Below are positions 1 through 12,175 of a DNA stretch of 64,000 nt, in pieces (within the stretch, counting starts at the first letter, position 1; every line of letters begins with the position of its first letter). Location of the stretch: positions 20,452,163 to 20,516,162 of the forward strand of contig NC_091193.1 of NCBI RefSeq assembly GCF_040958095.1, written 5' to 3'. A program made the translations under genes and the position numbers. The DNA comes from Procambarus clarkii (lineage: Eukaryota; Arthropoda; Malacostraca; Decapoda; Cambaridae). The notes below the pieces were generated by a model. The model saw only the letters and a list, made by a program, of their open reading frames with translations. It did not search any database and was not told the origin of the DNA.

Positions 1-844
1 AGGTACTGTATCTTTAGTGAGGCACATATGGAAACGCAAGTTAGCTCCCCAGAGAAAAGTAATCTGGCCACAGTCAGCATGAATAATGTGGGAGGGCATA
101 GACAAAGCCAAGCAAAACAATGGCTGAACTAATGTTCCAAGCAGTTGTTACTTATGTTGAACAGATGGCACCATGAAGAGTAGTGAGGTGGCAGGCTGGT
201 TCAGACCCCAGGTGACCTAGATTGATATCTGGTGACAGTTGGGTGCATAATAGTTCAGGAATTTTTCCTACAGGAACAATTATTTGCCTTGTTTAAGGTG
301 CCTAATTTCCTTTTAGCACTTGCTTAGTTTGTTGTGTCTATACTTTCTGGCAAGTTTTCCCCAAGTTTTGTTGTTGATCTCTAATCATGTCTCCCTTGCC
401 TTGAAGACTGAGTCAGATTCTGGTACTGGCATCCATTAAACCACGGATAGGTCTCGGATGCCTGGTGTGCTGGTGAAGTGCGATGGCACTAGAGCTTTAT
501 TCGAGAAGCTGCTGGTAGCCCACTAGACAAGGGCATTTTATTACAGTACTGTACACACAACCCTTGGTTTTTACAAATGCAGTAATCTATTAGCTTTATA
601 TCTGTATCATAGCGAATGAGATTTTTCCAGTAACTTATTTTACCTTTAGAACTATCTACTGATGGCAGAGGCAAATCTTTATAACGTGGCTGCTCTTTGT
701 TGGCCACCACATGGTAACTGCAATATTGTGCATCCTGAAATCAATGCACTTCAAACAAAATGTGCAATATTGTGCATCACAGAGTCCAATTGTTAATCAC
801 AGTACATAAATGTACTGTACTTACTATACAAGATATTTACACTC

Positions 845-985
845 AAAGTGACCTCCATCTTCCTTGTACATTTTATATGTACATGTCTACATGTATACAC
901 AAGCACATGTTCTATGTGTTTGGGCATGTGTATGTACATGCACATGTATATGTACACACATGCAGACACACACACACAAAGGCAC
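845..985. repeat. TG/CA-rich microsatellite-like tract
   Basis: Imperfect ACATGTATG and (CA)n stretch; short ORFs on both strands here are low-complexity artefacts. Confidence 0.6.
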
Positions 986-1017
986 ATAGGCCAAAACTGT
1001 CAGTACTGTAGTCTTAA

Positions 1018-1094
1018 AGCATCTTACGAGTGCTGGAAAGACAGGACACCACGAACATAGCTCTCATCCTGTAACTACACTTAGGTAATTACAT
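1018..1094 (+). mobile_element. LINE 3'-end fragment
   Basis: Shares GAGTGCTGG, ACACCACGA and TAACTACACTTAGGTAATTA with 59979-60045, where the same tail follows a recognisable LINE ORF remnant. Severely 5' truncated. Confidence 0.55.
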
Positions 1095-2127
1095 TAATAA
1101 TAATGTATATACAGTATACAATTTTTTTTTTTACAAATTAATAGTACAGTAATACCAAACTGCCTAAAAATAAAATTTCATATTTCCATTTTGAAAATAA
1201 ATTTGGAAGATTTTATAAACTCTTTTTAGATAACATCTTTTCATAACTTTTGTTAAATGATTGATATTTTGTTTATAACAATACTCAAACCTCCCTAACC
1301 TCAGCCAGCACCCTGAAGTAGGGTTGAACTACACTGCAGAAGCTCAAGATATTTCAGATATTGATCAGCATGATCTCATTCTGCTCGAGAAAGAGAGACA
1401 AATAATAACACACTGCCAGGCACTATATGCAACACAAACTGTGCTAATTTGAGTTAACAGTCTTTATAATACTGTATAAACTTTACACTGAAAATTTTAT
1501 AAATATGATGAAAGACATGACATAATTAACATTAGTAAACTAAAAAGTTTTATATTCACACTATAGTAGCAAAGTGACTCACAACAAATGAGAGGTGATA
1601 AGTTCATTCTTAACAATGGTAATTCTCAGACAATCTTCTATTTGATATTCTGTAACTACAGTATGTATCTACATCTCTCTCTCTTGAATTTATTTGTAAG
1701 ACCCATATTGGAAATATGCTTAATTATCATACATTTCCAACTACCATGTACAAACTGATGAGAATTATAAAGTATTCTTAATTACTTGTTTATAAAGCTA
1801 ACTGAAAATTCTAGTTTTTGTGTACAATCAGTTATTAGCATAATTCCCAATTAAAATACTTCAAATATTTTTTTCCATGCCACTAGTTACAGTTTACTTT
1901 AAATTTTGCAAGCTAGAACTGCACAATTTCTCTGCAGTTACAGTATTTGCAGTAATGTGTGGAATTCTGTACTTTTATTTAACTATTATTGTGTATCATT
2001 AGCCATTCACATACAAGATTTTTTGAATTGTTGAAATGTTAAAAACCTTGTAAATACTGTAGATGGCTAAGGACACACAGGAGAATTAAATAAAAGTATA
2101 CAGTCCCAGCATTATTACAGATAGTTG

Positions 2128-2408
2128 GCATCCATCAGTCTCAGGAGACTATGGAGTTGTGCTCTGGTTATTGGTCTGGAGTGGCCCCTCCAGGGCACAA
2201 AGCCAGGGTAGGTCAATAAGGAGGAGAAGCTATTACCCACGCGTCAGGTCCCCCCTCTCCACTGTGCCGAAAGTCTCCAATGGAAAGGCAAACACCAATA
2301 CAACTGGTTCCAGAGCTGTCACAGGAACTGTCAGAATGAGGTTGAAGGCAACAATGAACTGCCCTATGGGCTTCAGCTCTGGTGTGCACATTATCACACA
2401 TCATTAAC
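2128..2408. repeat. GC-rich dispersed-repeat candidate
   Basis: Begins GGCATCCATCAGTCTCAGGA with a compositional step against AT-rich flanks and has no gene-like frame. Looks like an inserted short repeat, but no second copy lies in this window. Confidence 0.3.
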
Positions 2409-2410
2409 AT

Positions 2411-3133
2411 ACTTGATGTTTTGAACTTAATTACAGATAATGTTCAATTCGGGCTTACAAACTTCATAGTAAACTAGCCAGCGAAGTAAACAAAAATAAT
2501 AAATTCATATGTACAGTATTTTGTTTGTGGTCACCCTAAAGACTGAATAATTTATTATACAAGTGCTAAAATATTAAATACTGTATTAAATAATTTAGAG
2601 ATCTATTCACTGCACTATTTACTACATCTGCAATTTTGACAGGCATTGTGGGACATTCTCAATCACTGTTATGAGAGAGTGAAAACGTTAAGTGTTGGTT
2701 AACATTTGAGAGCATGGAGAAGGAACCCCCACAAAACACAAACGTTCCCACAACAGATATGAACATTTATCTTGCATTTTACCTTTGAAAATGAGATCAA
2801 GAATACAGACTTCAAAATAAACTACAGAATAAACAAGAACACTATTTAATAGGATTATTCATATACAAAACTATATTTGAAACATCCTATTATTTTCTAT
2901 ATAAAATTTGTATCACAACATACACTGCACATAATTACTACAGTATTTTGTAACTACCTGTACTGTAAATAAATTCTCTCCTAGCTTAATGTACTAATCT
3001 GTGCTATATCTTTTATCCAAATATTAAAATAATTAAGAGAATCACAGGTACCCAGAAAAAGTAATAAACATGAGCTTGAAATATACAAAAACAGTTTCAA
3101 ATAATGACAAACAAAAAGCATGATGTATGTTCC
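2411..3133. other. EBAG9 3' UTR and flank
   Basis: AT-rich with no further gene. A minus-strand AATAAA (TTTATT on plus, 2551-2556) lies 580 bp after the EBAG9 stop and is a candidate poly(A) signal. Confidence 0.4.
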
Positions 3134-3340
3134 CTATGACAGCTTAGTAGCAATCTTGGAAGCAGACAGTTTACTGGAACGTGCAGCTTCTTTCTCAGCC
3201 TTACGTCTCTGCTGTTCCTGTCGCCGCCGGTCTCTTTCAAGCTGCCTTTTTTCACGCAATACAGCATCCAAGTCTGCCTCCTCCTCTGCCTCATCCTCCC
3301 ACCCACCGTCATCTTCCATCCATTCCTCAAGCTCTGACGA
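3134..3340 (-). CDS. EBAG9: EBAG9 coding exon 4 (acidic Trp patch and coiled coil)
   Basis: 207 nt including the TAG stop. It begins SSELEEWMEDDGGWEDE, then a Glu/Arg/Gln/Lys-rich helix of about 35 residues and the tail KIATKLS. The acceptor (TTTTGATAAG) is pyrimidine-poor next to the AG, but SSEL matches the human exon start. Confidence 0.9.
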   Translation of the reverse strand, partial: SSELEEWMEDDGGWEDEAEEEADLDAVLREKRQLERDRRRQEQQRRKAEKEAARSSKLSASKIATKLS

Positions 3341-6300
3341 CTTATCAAAACAAAATAAAAACACCTAAATATTTTTCTATCAAAAAACAGTCTATTAAAA
3401 TAATATTTACATTCACAGTTATGAAAGCATAACTTTTGAGGTTTATAAGAACTTGCTTGCAATTTTGCAATTCCTGAAAATGTTAAAAGTAAGCCCCCAC
3501 CAAAAAAAATCCAGAAAATGGACAGACATGAAACACTAATCAATATACCAGTGATGATAACATGCATCTCATGCAGAATTATACAAAATATGAAGATTTC
3601 ACATATATTGGGAGATGCTGAGAGCACTCCGACGCGAATGGTCCACCTTCGGGAGCCCGTACGTCTGGCAGAGCCAACTGAAGGAGTCGCTGTTGACTGT
3701 CCATTTTGTGGACAGGGGAAGGAACTGAGACAGGCCAGCTGCCAGGATGTTGGACACTCCCTGGATATGAACCACATTGAGAGCCAAACCCTGATAATCC
3801 AGTCACTCGAAGCAACCAGCCCCAAAGAGCCAAGGCCCAAAGAGAACCCCCACAGTTCAGACTGGAGAGCAGTCCGAATGGAGATGGATCAATGATCCCC
3901 AAGTGACCCAATCCCTTCAAAGCGACAGCCAAACCACTGCGAACTCCTGTACCGTGCTGTGAGCCTGACGGAAGGATGGAGCCCACCACCCCTGGCTGGC
4001 CTGGTGAGCACTGGCCACAAAACCCCAGCCGAGAGACGAGGCATCCGTGAACACATCGAGCGAGGGTTCAGGTACGTGACAAGGCACTGAACTCCAAAAA
4101 ACTTGAATAGGAAGCCGGCGATACAGCAACCGACGCAAGGGCCCCCCCCCCCCCCCCGGAGGCCAAACCTAACAATCACGAAAGAGACAGAAGGGACATC
4201 CCCAAAAGAATCAGAACAGATGCCGAAGCCAGACCCGACTCGTCAGTTAAACCAGCATGGCGAAGGTCAGACTCCCATACAGTTGCTCTAGCAACTACCG
4301 AGTGACCCGGGAACCCCCCAAAAAACAGCTGAGGGCGGGACCGCAACCGCAGCAATGCTGCCGAAGGGAGAGACATGGAAGGAAGCAGTCCGAGAGTCCC
4401 ACACGAGGCTTAGCCATGTCCGAACCTGGGACAGAACCAGATTCCAAAAAAGAATTTTTCATTATACAATTATTAACAATTTCATCCTCCTGGGACGTAG
4501 CTGATGTCCACAAATAACTCTGAGGATGTCCGGCGGGGATGCATGTGGTGTCCACATGTGCCACATACGCATGTGTGAATACACTCTCTGTGAATGTATT
4601 CACAGTGCTAGAATATCCATATTTGAATCAAACATGTAAAACCCAGAAAATAATTCTTTAAATCTTCAAATGACGATGACTGCATTCCCCTAGTAACATT
4701 CAAAACGATTACTGCATTCGTAACCATGAAATGGTAGCTGGATTTTTTCATGGGTTAAGGTAAACTCCATTACATCCACACAGACCTATTATATCCATAT
4801 TTGCATCATACATGTAAAACCCAGACAATAAGTATTTAAATCATAAGATGATTTCATTGGCCTAAGGATCATCAATAGACGATAATTGCCGCCTAAGGGT
4901 TAAATAACTTAAAATATTCTGGTTAGTTTATTCCCACATTATCATTTTAATGTTATATTTTATGAGAAAACAGAGGCAATGGTCCATACCTGAAGAAGTG
5001 GGTCAGCTAATGAGAAGGGTAATCTGTTTGACACTTGCTGCTCCTCCTCGGGCCTCTCAAGAATTACCACCTGTGGCTTTTTTTCTATGCTTGGGGCTAA
5101 ATCCTGAAAAATTAACAGTGTTCTTTATAAATAAATAAATGTCTATGCCAACAAACATATACATACATGCATACATACAAACATTACATACATACATACA
5201 TACATGTATGTTGACAGTTGAGAGGCAGGAACAAAGAGCCAAAGCTCAACCCCTGCAAGCACAACTAGGCGAGTTCATACATACATGCATATATATATAT
5301 ATAAAACAGCACAGCACAAAACAGCAAATTAATACTGATAGAGTTCCAGCATATGTCAGACAGCAAAAACAAATCATTTTTATAGACTGGGTTTCTTAAA
5401 TAAAGAATGTGAGGAAATTTCAATTCTCACATTCCACCATCAATTAAGCTGTCTGGCATTTATCTGCGTTCGTAAGTTGTGAATAGGAAACAAATATTTT
5501 GTAATATAGTTTGAATGCACATTATTACAGTAGTGTGCAGAATTTAGAGGTGAACAAACGGTAAATTATGTTAAATATCATGCAAAAGCCATAATATAAT
5601 TATCAAGATAAACTCTGTTATAGTGCTCTAATGTGATGAAATATATAAATGGGAAGTTACATAACCAAATGTTCCAAAGACCACACACTGTCCAGTATGG
5701 AACAGCCTGATCCCAACCATGTCTGGTTTTTTAAGGTTTGACTGAACAGGTAACTGAAAATTTTTTAAGTACCTACCTATAATTGAATTACAAACTCACC
5801 TCAAAATAGTTTGGTTCAGGTTCAGGTTCAGACTCGGACTCTTGCAACTTTCTCTGCTGATTGAGTCGGTACTGGTTAATTTGCTGTTGCATCATAGACT
5901 GCTGTGGTGATAATGAAGCTCTTCCACCACCATCACTCACCACAGATGATGGGACATCCCACGAGTCCCAACAACCAAGACCATCATCATTCTGCAGTGG
6001 AATTAAGCCCTATTTGTAAAATTGGAGTATGTCATCTCATTAAAATAAAATTTCTGAGCTGTACCACATGGTTGCTCTTTTATGCAATGTCCAGCTCCTT
6101 TCACTGAAAGGAATAAGTAGTCAGGATAGGTCACCATTCTGAATCAACGCAGATGGGATCCTTACGCATTTCTTGCTTGGCATACTGTGAGAATGGTTAA
6201 ACTGGGGTAAAAGAAAAAAGCATTGAAAGTAATGAAACGCCATTTTCTGGGCGAGACCTGGAGACTCCCCGGAGCTATACCAGGCTAATGTGTATATATT

Positions 6301-8880
6301 TGACTGTAGCAACAGTCAATCGATGGAGTTGTAGCCTACCGAGAACCACGAGCCAGAACCTGGTCCCCTCAGAGAGGCACGAGGAGCAATGGTCTGTAGA
6401 CAACCCCATATAAGTGGAAGCAGTCTATGTCTGCCATCTACCAGGTCAGGCACCCAGAAAAGTAGGAATCCCAAAACAAACTACAGCTATTTAAAAACTG
6501 CAAACCAAAAGCTGAACGAGCAAGCAGAACTCCCCAATCAGAAAACAAGCAAACAAGCATGACGTCCCCACAGCCGCCGAGCCGCTGTCTGTGCAGCTAA
6601 GGGGAGAAGCTCACATTTGGATCACCCTGCCAACTAGGATTCTGATGCTTGACAGGTTTCCTTGATCTTGCGTTTCTGTGGTGGAACTGGACTCAACTTT
6701 CTTTGAGTTCAGTTCTACTTCCATTGACTGTGGTATCAGGTTTCTTCTTCCTCCCAGTTGGTAGGCAATCCTTTATTATCTGTGGGAAGGGAAAGTGATG
6801 GTTGTACTGCCAGACTCAATTCTCAGGTGGAAATAGGTGGGGAAGAATCTGAATTCCATCAAAAGAGCTCAATATGCTCTTAATTTTTCTTAGTCACTCA
6901 ATTTATTGCAGCTGACTTTACATTTCTCTCCAGCCTAGCCGATATGGTCATATTCCTTTCCTGCCAGGAGCTCTTCTCTCAAATTCAGGCTAAGTGGGCT
7001 CAACTGAAAAAGATAAGCACTTGCCTACCTTTCAGTCAGCTTAACAAGCTTGTGTAAATCCTTATTAATTTTAATGTTGACATCTTGCTTGCAAATGCAC
7101 ATGTTGGACTATTAACAGGAGATGCTTGGATCCTCTTGCTTTTGCTCTCCTTCCCTTTTCCTGCCATTCTTTTTCCTGATACAGAAGTGCAATGGGTGAT
7201 AAAAGGGCAAGTCTGTCTTTTTCACAAACTGCACCTGGTATTTTGACTGAATCCTACTCCTACTTCCTCCATGGGAGGAAACTTGGAATGTTGTTGTTCA
7301 GAATCCTGAGCATGGTAGTGGCTCTGCTGTGCTTGTTGCCAGAATGTTATCCAGTGCCTGTGATACCCATGTTGTAGAGGCTGGCAGACTCCAAACATTT
7401 TTGAGAAGTTGCAGTGGGTTCTGCCTTCTTGTCCACCCTTTGACAGGGACTACAAATTCTTGAACTTCTCAAGTGGTGTCGCGGGATCTCTCCAGGGGTG
7501 TGGTCTCTTTCTTTTCACATGATCGTACTGGGCAATCACTTGCTATGCACCCACAAACACAGCTAGGAGGGGGGCTGATTAGGATGATTTTATGGGTACA
7601 ATTCCTTTTCTTGTCTCTCACCAAATGGGATTCTTTCAAGAAAAGAATGATCTTTGGACTTCTTTGAGTTTATGACTAAATCCCTTTTGCCAGCCTTCTA
7701 GACGACCACTGCATCTGTGGTTATACTTAGAGATATCACTCACTGAGAGATAACAATATCACTTCATAAAAAGACACTCAGGCAGAGCCACTCCTGGGCT
7801 TTGGTTTGGTTATCTCTTCTTTTTCCCTACCTGAAACTTGTTAAAGCATTTTTAACACTTTCGTTGCCCCGGCAGGTGATGCGCCATGCACCTGAAGGTA
7901 GCTCGAGCGGTGTGCACTAACTCTCCACCACCCACAAATGTGTATACAGTACTCTTTTTATCTTTTTGACCTCAACTTTTGTGCTACATCATTCAATTTG
8001 TTATCAAATTGTTCCCAATAGAATGCTATAAAGGGATATTTGCATATAAGAACTTATGTCTCACTTTTCTATACTTTCAATGAAAACTCAATAACTTTTC
8101 CCTCATACGTCTTTCTTTCAATGCTTTCATCATGGATTGGCTCTGTTCTTGATCAGTATCCATCTGCAAGTCAATTTGCAGTATTTATAAAGCTGGAGCT
8201 GCTTTTGATTTGTATTTTCGTTCTTCCCAGGTGCTAATTAACCGTATCAAAATAAAAAATACTGTTTTTGGAACAATTTATTTTTGGTACACCACGGGAA
8301 TGTCATTATAAGAGGTGTGCAGAGTGGGGGATAACTAATGGTATTCCAGTAGGTGAGCATCCTCTTCTCTTTCACTGCTTCTGGATTTATCCTTTCTCAT
8401 TGTAATAAGTTTTTGTGCTTTTTAGATTAAGTCCTTGTTCTTAGTGCACTTTTGATTTGCTTAGCATTAGTCCATATTTTTTGTCTTGTAGTTGCACTGT
8501 GACAATTGCACTTTAAAAATCCTTTCAAGTGTCACTGTACAGTACTGTATATAAATACAGCTTCTGCGTACCAGAGAGAGAAAAAATAATTTCAAATTAA
8601 AATATACTGTACTTCCATATTAGACTAAACTCGTACAGTATTAGTAGTTTCATCTCATCAATATCTAATATAAATCTCCTTATCACAAGACAAGTTAGTA
8701 TATGCAATAACTTACCTGTGTGGGTGGGACAGCATGTGTACTGTCCTCGACCGAGATTGCAATGGGAAGATGAGTCTCTGAATGTCGTCTTCTACGAAAG
8801 CAACAAAAGCACCGCCTGACCAGGCCCAAAAGCAGAAGTAGCAATGACTTCACTTTTCTCACAGCGACCATAACAATCAT
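3134..8880 (-). CDS. EBAG9: EBAG9/RCAS1 orthologue, four coding exons
   Basis: Coding exons are 8716-8880, 5800-5991, 4990-5103 and 3134-3340; all junctions are GT-AG and all introns phase 0, giving 225 aa (human EBAG9 is 213 aa). The protein starts with a Leu-rich hydrophobic stretch followed by a Cys/Arg cluster (RRCFCCFRRRR, residues 28-38), like the membrane-anchoring, palmitoylated N-terminus of EBAG9. The middle holds Trp-Asp motifs (CWDSWD) and an acidic stretch ending NYFE-DLAPSI, matching the family's DYF-DMTPTI block. The C-terminus is an acidic, Trp-containing patch and then a charged coiled coil (about 179-213) ending KIATKLS, as in human KIGVKLS. Known family role: Golgi/secretory-vesicle adaptor that slows regulated exocytosis. 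The gene lies head-to-head with SUV39H, about 6.7 kb away. No 5' UTR exon was found. Family assignment is from remembered similarity at both ends and the middle, so confidence is high. Confidence 0.9.
3595..4180 (-). mobile_element. DIRS-like retroelement fossil (RNase H region)
   Basis: Degraded piece of a reverse-transcribing element in the last EBAG9 intron. Minus-strand fragments show an RNase H-type start (DVFTDASSLGWGF) and a later block typical of DIRS-group elements (VHIQGVSNILA). Base composition is clearly more GC-rich than the intron. It is broken, with several interruptions; no termini or repeats at its ends were found, and related sequence may run to about 4440. DIRS is favoured over Gypsy, but not certain. 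Confidence 0.55.
4605..4845. repeat. Spaced direct repeat in EBAG9 last intron
   Basis: A roughly 50-bp block starting ATATCCATATTTG with CATGTAAAACCCAGA occurs near 4611 and again near 4793, differing at several positions. Confidence 0.6.
4990..5103 (-). CDS. EBAG9: EBAG9 coding exon 3
   Basis: 114 nt, residues 120-157, between a TTTTTCAG acceptor and a CAG/GTATGG donor. It begins DLAPSIEKKPQVVI, aligning with DMTPTIRKTQKIVI of vertebrate EBAG9. Confidence 0.88.
5213..5282 (+). mobile_element. LINE 3'-tail fragment
   Basis: GAGCCAAAGCTCAACCCCTG and AAGCACAACTAGG match the end of the LINE fragment at 60361-60415. A CATA-rich microsatellite (5155-5215) precedes it. Confidence 0.5.
5800..5991 (-). 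CDS. EBAG9: EBAG9 coding exon 2 (Trp/Gln-rich middle)
   Basis: 192 nt, residues 56-119. It starts after CACTGCAG and ends GAG/GTGAGT. It contains GLGCWDSWD, a Gln-rich run and an E-S-E-P-E-P repeat before NYFE. This acidic linker corresponds to the section before DYF in human EBAG9. Confidence 0.88.
6225..6560 (+). repeat. Dispersed repeat candidate in EBAG9 intron
   Basis: GC-richer block starting AATGAAACGCCATTTTCTGG and GAGACTCCCCGGAGCTATAC. Its start resembles the ends of the inverted-repeat element at 28.6-29.7 kb. The rest of this intron (6560-8715) shows nothing recognisable. Confidence 0.4.
8716..8880 (-). CDS. EBAG9: EBAG9 coding exon 1 (N-terminal membrane anchor)
   Basis: Encodes residues 1-55. 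A TTTTGCAG acceptor ends one base before the ATG, so the 5' UTR must sit in an unseen upstream exon. The donor is CAG/GTAAGT. Without splicing the frame stays open upstream to an ATG at 8976, so an N-terminally longer form cannot be excluded, but the homologous start is the ATG at 8880. Confidence 0.88.
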
Positions 8881-9254
8881 CCTGCAAAAGTGTTGTAATA
8901 CAACATTAACATTGTGGTGGTCTGGCATTTCCACCTGTTCTGAGTGCAAACATTCTGAGCTCCTTGCACTACTCATGGGCCACTCAGCGATGGCAAATTT
9001 TTTACTACTGTATCATTTCACATTTTCTCAGTTATTTTTATGGTTTACCTATAAATTTAGTGTCAAAATGCTTGCAAATAAATTGTCCAGAGAACAGATG
9101 CAAAAACAAAAGTGTATTTATAATACTTTAAGCTACTCTCCACAAGGTCATAAATGCAAGTATTTAGAGCTTGGGGGATCCTGCTCAACAATGCATGAAA
9201 AACGTTTACAACCATTTCATGCTTTCTTACTTATTTATTTTTAATTCATTGTGT

Positions 9255-9530
9255 CGGGGGACAGGAAGCCAGAGTATATTCATGCACATCTGGCTTTTGT
9301 CGATGTCCCCCCCCCACCCTCTGAAGGCCAAATTACTGACTCCGACCAGGATGCAACCCCACAACAAGCTGATTAATTCATGAGTACCTACTCACTGCTA
9401 GGTGAACAGAGCCATTAGGTGAAAGGAAACATGCCCAACCATTTCTGTTCTACCTGAGATTTGAACCCAGATGTCTCGATCGTGTGTCGAGAACAAACCC
9501 GACTGTAATACCCGGGCCCATAATATGTTG
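9255..9530 (-). mobile_element. tRNA-derived SINE copy, diverged
   Basis: Minus-strand copy. The 3' half carries GGACAGGAAGCC and a ATGCAACCCC block; the 5' end near 9455-9530 carries a box-B-like GGTTCAAAT equivalent (TTTGAACCC on plus) and an anticodon-like stem. Partial similarity to the copies at 46857 and 56535. Confidence 0.5.
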
Positions 9531-10339
9531 GGTTATAACAATAAATTTTGTGTCAAAATGTTTGTAAATGAATACTCTAAGAGAACAGATGCAAAAAAGG
9601 AGTATTTATACCAGATTATGTGCAACAGGGATGAATATACAAATGTTTTTGAATGGGATGATACATTCATCATCGGAACATTTTATTGTTAGAGGGCAAA
9701 TACAGACCAAAAAGTGTATTTTACCAGGAATTAATAAAATGTCAATGCAAAATGACTGTTCTAGCTTTTCATTTAAACTTGTGACACATATTGTATACTA
9801 ATTTTAATAATAAATAATTTAATTATGAAGAAACTACTGTACAAAGAGTGTGATATGACCATTTACATCAGGTATCATTTCAAATCAATCGGAGTTCAGA
9901 TTGTACTGCATCAAAAAAGTGTATTCATATTTATTTTATTTATTTATATACAGAAGAATAAGATACAATGCATTGTAGTAATACAGATTTTTGTGATTAT
10001 ATGTACATTCTTGCAAAGCTAATAACATGTATAGTGTTTTGAACAAGTCTTAAAGCTAACACAAAATTTGCAGAGAATTTTAAGTTACATGGTGAACTAT
10101 CAGACTTAAACAAAGAAATAAAACTAGTGAGAAATTTGAGTACTATTAGAGTTAACATCATTACTGTATTAACATTAACTGAGCAAGTTAATGGTAACGA
10201 GTTAATGGTAATGAGAAGTTATACTGATGGAGTTGTATTTCTAGACAGTAATAAATGTTTAAATTTTCGTAATACAATTCCTAAATACTTTGGTTGTTCT
10301 TTTATCTTTGTTTACATATTTTTACTAAAAGAGCAATAT

Positions 10340-10798
10340 CTTTTCTGTGAGGGAGCCTCGTCAGCTCCCTACACCGGTTCTGTGTCGGTGGATGCACTGT
10401 GGGTTGATCTGGTTTCCATGGTTCTTTGTTCCAGGGTGCAAGTCTCTTAGGTTGTCTGCAGTGTCATTAAGTCTAGCCAGCCTGCAGTCTACCCTCATGC
10501 CCATGATGTGCGAAAGTATGCCGCTCTGTTGACTATGTTCATGAACATGCCTTGGTATGATATTCGGGCGTAGGGGTTTTGGAGGTCTAACAGGGTCCTT
10601 GGCTGTCTGGTATTTGGCAAACGTCCCTGGTCCTCTGCAGCCTTTTGTTGCTTTGGGGAGGTTGTTGCAGCTGATGGTCTCTTCTGTGAGTTGATGTGTG
10701 TGGTGCTGCGGCCTCTCTGGTAAGTCCCTGCTTTTCTTTCTTTGTTGGCACAGTAGTTACCTTCAGGGAGCCGATGGGCTTCCCACAGAAAATCAACA
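10340..10798. repeat. Dispersed repeat, related to 16.85-17.3 kb
   Basis: TCTAGCCAGCCTGCAG and CCCATGATG phrases recur in similar order near 17078-17115. It ends TTCAGGGAGCC-G-ATGGGCTTCC, resembling the arm of the 28.6-kb inverted-repeat element. Probably internal parts of a larger element family. Confidence 0.4.
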
Positions 10799-10914
10799 TA
10801 AATTTTGTGTCAAAATGTTTGTTAATGAATACTCTAGAGAACAGATGCAAAAGAAGGAGTACTTGATATGATGAGCAAATGCTTATATGAACACGGTTTT
10901 ACACTGTCAGGGGA

Positions 10915-11090
10915 AGGATGTCTGTCAAGCTTATCGAGCTTTCTCTATGCCAATGACTGCCCGTTCTCAAGATGCAACCCACAACAGTTGCTTAACTTCT
11001 AGATATAATAAACAGTGCCCAAATGTCTCATCCAGCCTGGGAATCAAACCGAGCCGCAAGCAGCTGTGAGCCGACTCCCTTGACCACCCC
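10915..11090 (-). mobile_element. tRNA-derived SINE copy
   Basis: Minus-strand copy. GATGCAACCCACAACAGTTG and a box-B-like GAATCAAACC match the 56535-56740 copy. Flanked by one copy of the 65-bp repeat. Confidence 0.55.
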
Positions 11091-11249
11091 TCTTGGAAAA
11101 CACAGATTCTTCCTCCTGTAAAGGTTTCACAGATGAATGTAGCTTTGGCACCTACATACAGAGATCTATAAAGGGGATTACAGAGTGTAGGTCACACACA
11201 CACACATACCTTTGATCTTGTCAGGATAAAAACAACAGACGCATCCAAA

Positions 11250-11545
11250 TGTGTGTGGTGGAGGATGTGGTTAGAGTTGTACTAGTGGAGGCAATCTTGG
11301 GGGCATTAGTGAACGTTATGGTTGTGAAGGAAACTGTGGTTAGAGTTGGGTTGGAGGTTGTGGAGCAGGAGGTGGAGTTGTAGTGCAAGTTGGGCTATGG
11401 TGGAGCCCGAGGTCTGGGTTGTGGGTTGGGCTGTGGTGGATGCTGTGGTGTGAGTTGTGGCTGGGGATGTGGTACAGGCTGTGGTTTGGGGGCTGTGGCA
11501 AGGGTTGTGGTTGAGGTTGTGGTGGAGGCTGTAGACGTAAACAAC
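11250..11545. repeat. G/T-rich degenerate minisatellite
   Basis: Imperfect repeats of GGTTGTGG and GGTGGAGG units. ORFs here on both strands are low complexity (Gly/Cys on plus, Pro/His on minus) and are not supported as genes. Confidence 0.65.
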
Positions 11546-12055
11546 ACCCCACTCGTCCGGTTCCTTTCCTTTGACTTGATCTTCGTCTCCGTTTTAAGGG
11601 AAGCAAGCTGACCTACTTTTCCTACATTATTAATTATTTCAAACTCGTTCTTTTCCTATATGTCAGTATAAGGAATTCATCAGTAATTCAACACAGCACG
11701 ATAATTTTGTAGCTATTAGGATGTGGACTAAAATACAAATGATGGCGCTTCACCTATTCACGTTGCGTATCTGATTCATTATTGCTTATAGAAAACAAGT
11801 TTGGCATTCAAATATACCCCCAATATGTGTGGTGTGAGGAAACCTCAGGCGTGTGGCTGTGTGTGACTGGCTTTCGGGATGAGGCATTGCCGGTCGCCAG
11901 TGTTTCACTTAACTATCACCCGCCAGCTTTGTAAATTGGACAATTCTTTATATATCTTATATTAATAAGCTTAGGTAAAAATCACTGTGCTCCGCCCGAA
12001 TTCTATATAAGAGATTACAGAATGTAATAATAATAATTCCCTTTGTCTAAGTGAA

Positions 12056-12175
12056 CAGAAGCATGGAGACCTCATCTTCAAAAAGACATTGCTTCTTTGG
12101 AGAAAGTTCAACACCGGGCTACAAAAAGCATTCCTGATCTAAGTTATCATGATCTAAGCTCATCAAGATTGTAAC
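12056..12175 (+). mobile_element. LINE ORF2 C-terminal fragment
   Basis: Translates to a WRPHLQKDIA-like and LEKVQHRATKSIPDLS stretch, characteristic of the region after the reverse transcriptase in animal non-LTR elements. Short and truncated at both ends. Confidence 0.6.

Larger units (their letters stand above)
9051..10866. repeat. Three spaced copies of a ~65-bp block
   Basis: TTTGTGTCAAAATG, AATGAATACTCTA and GAGAACAGATGCAAAA recur at 9051-9126, 9541-9612 and 10799-10866, separated by SINE and other repeat insertions. Function unknown; upstream of EBAG9. Confidence 0.7.
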
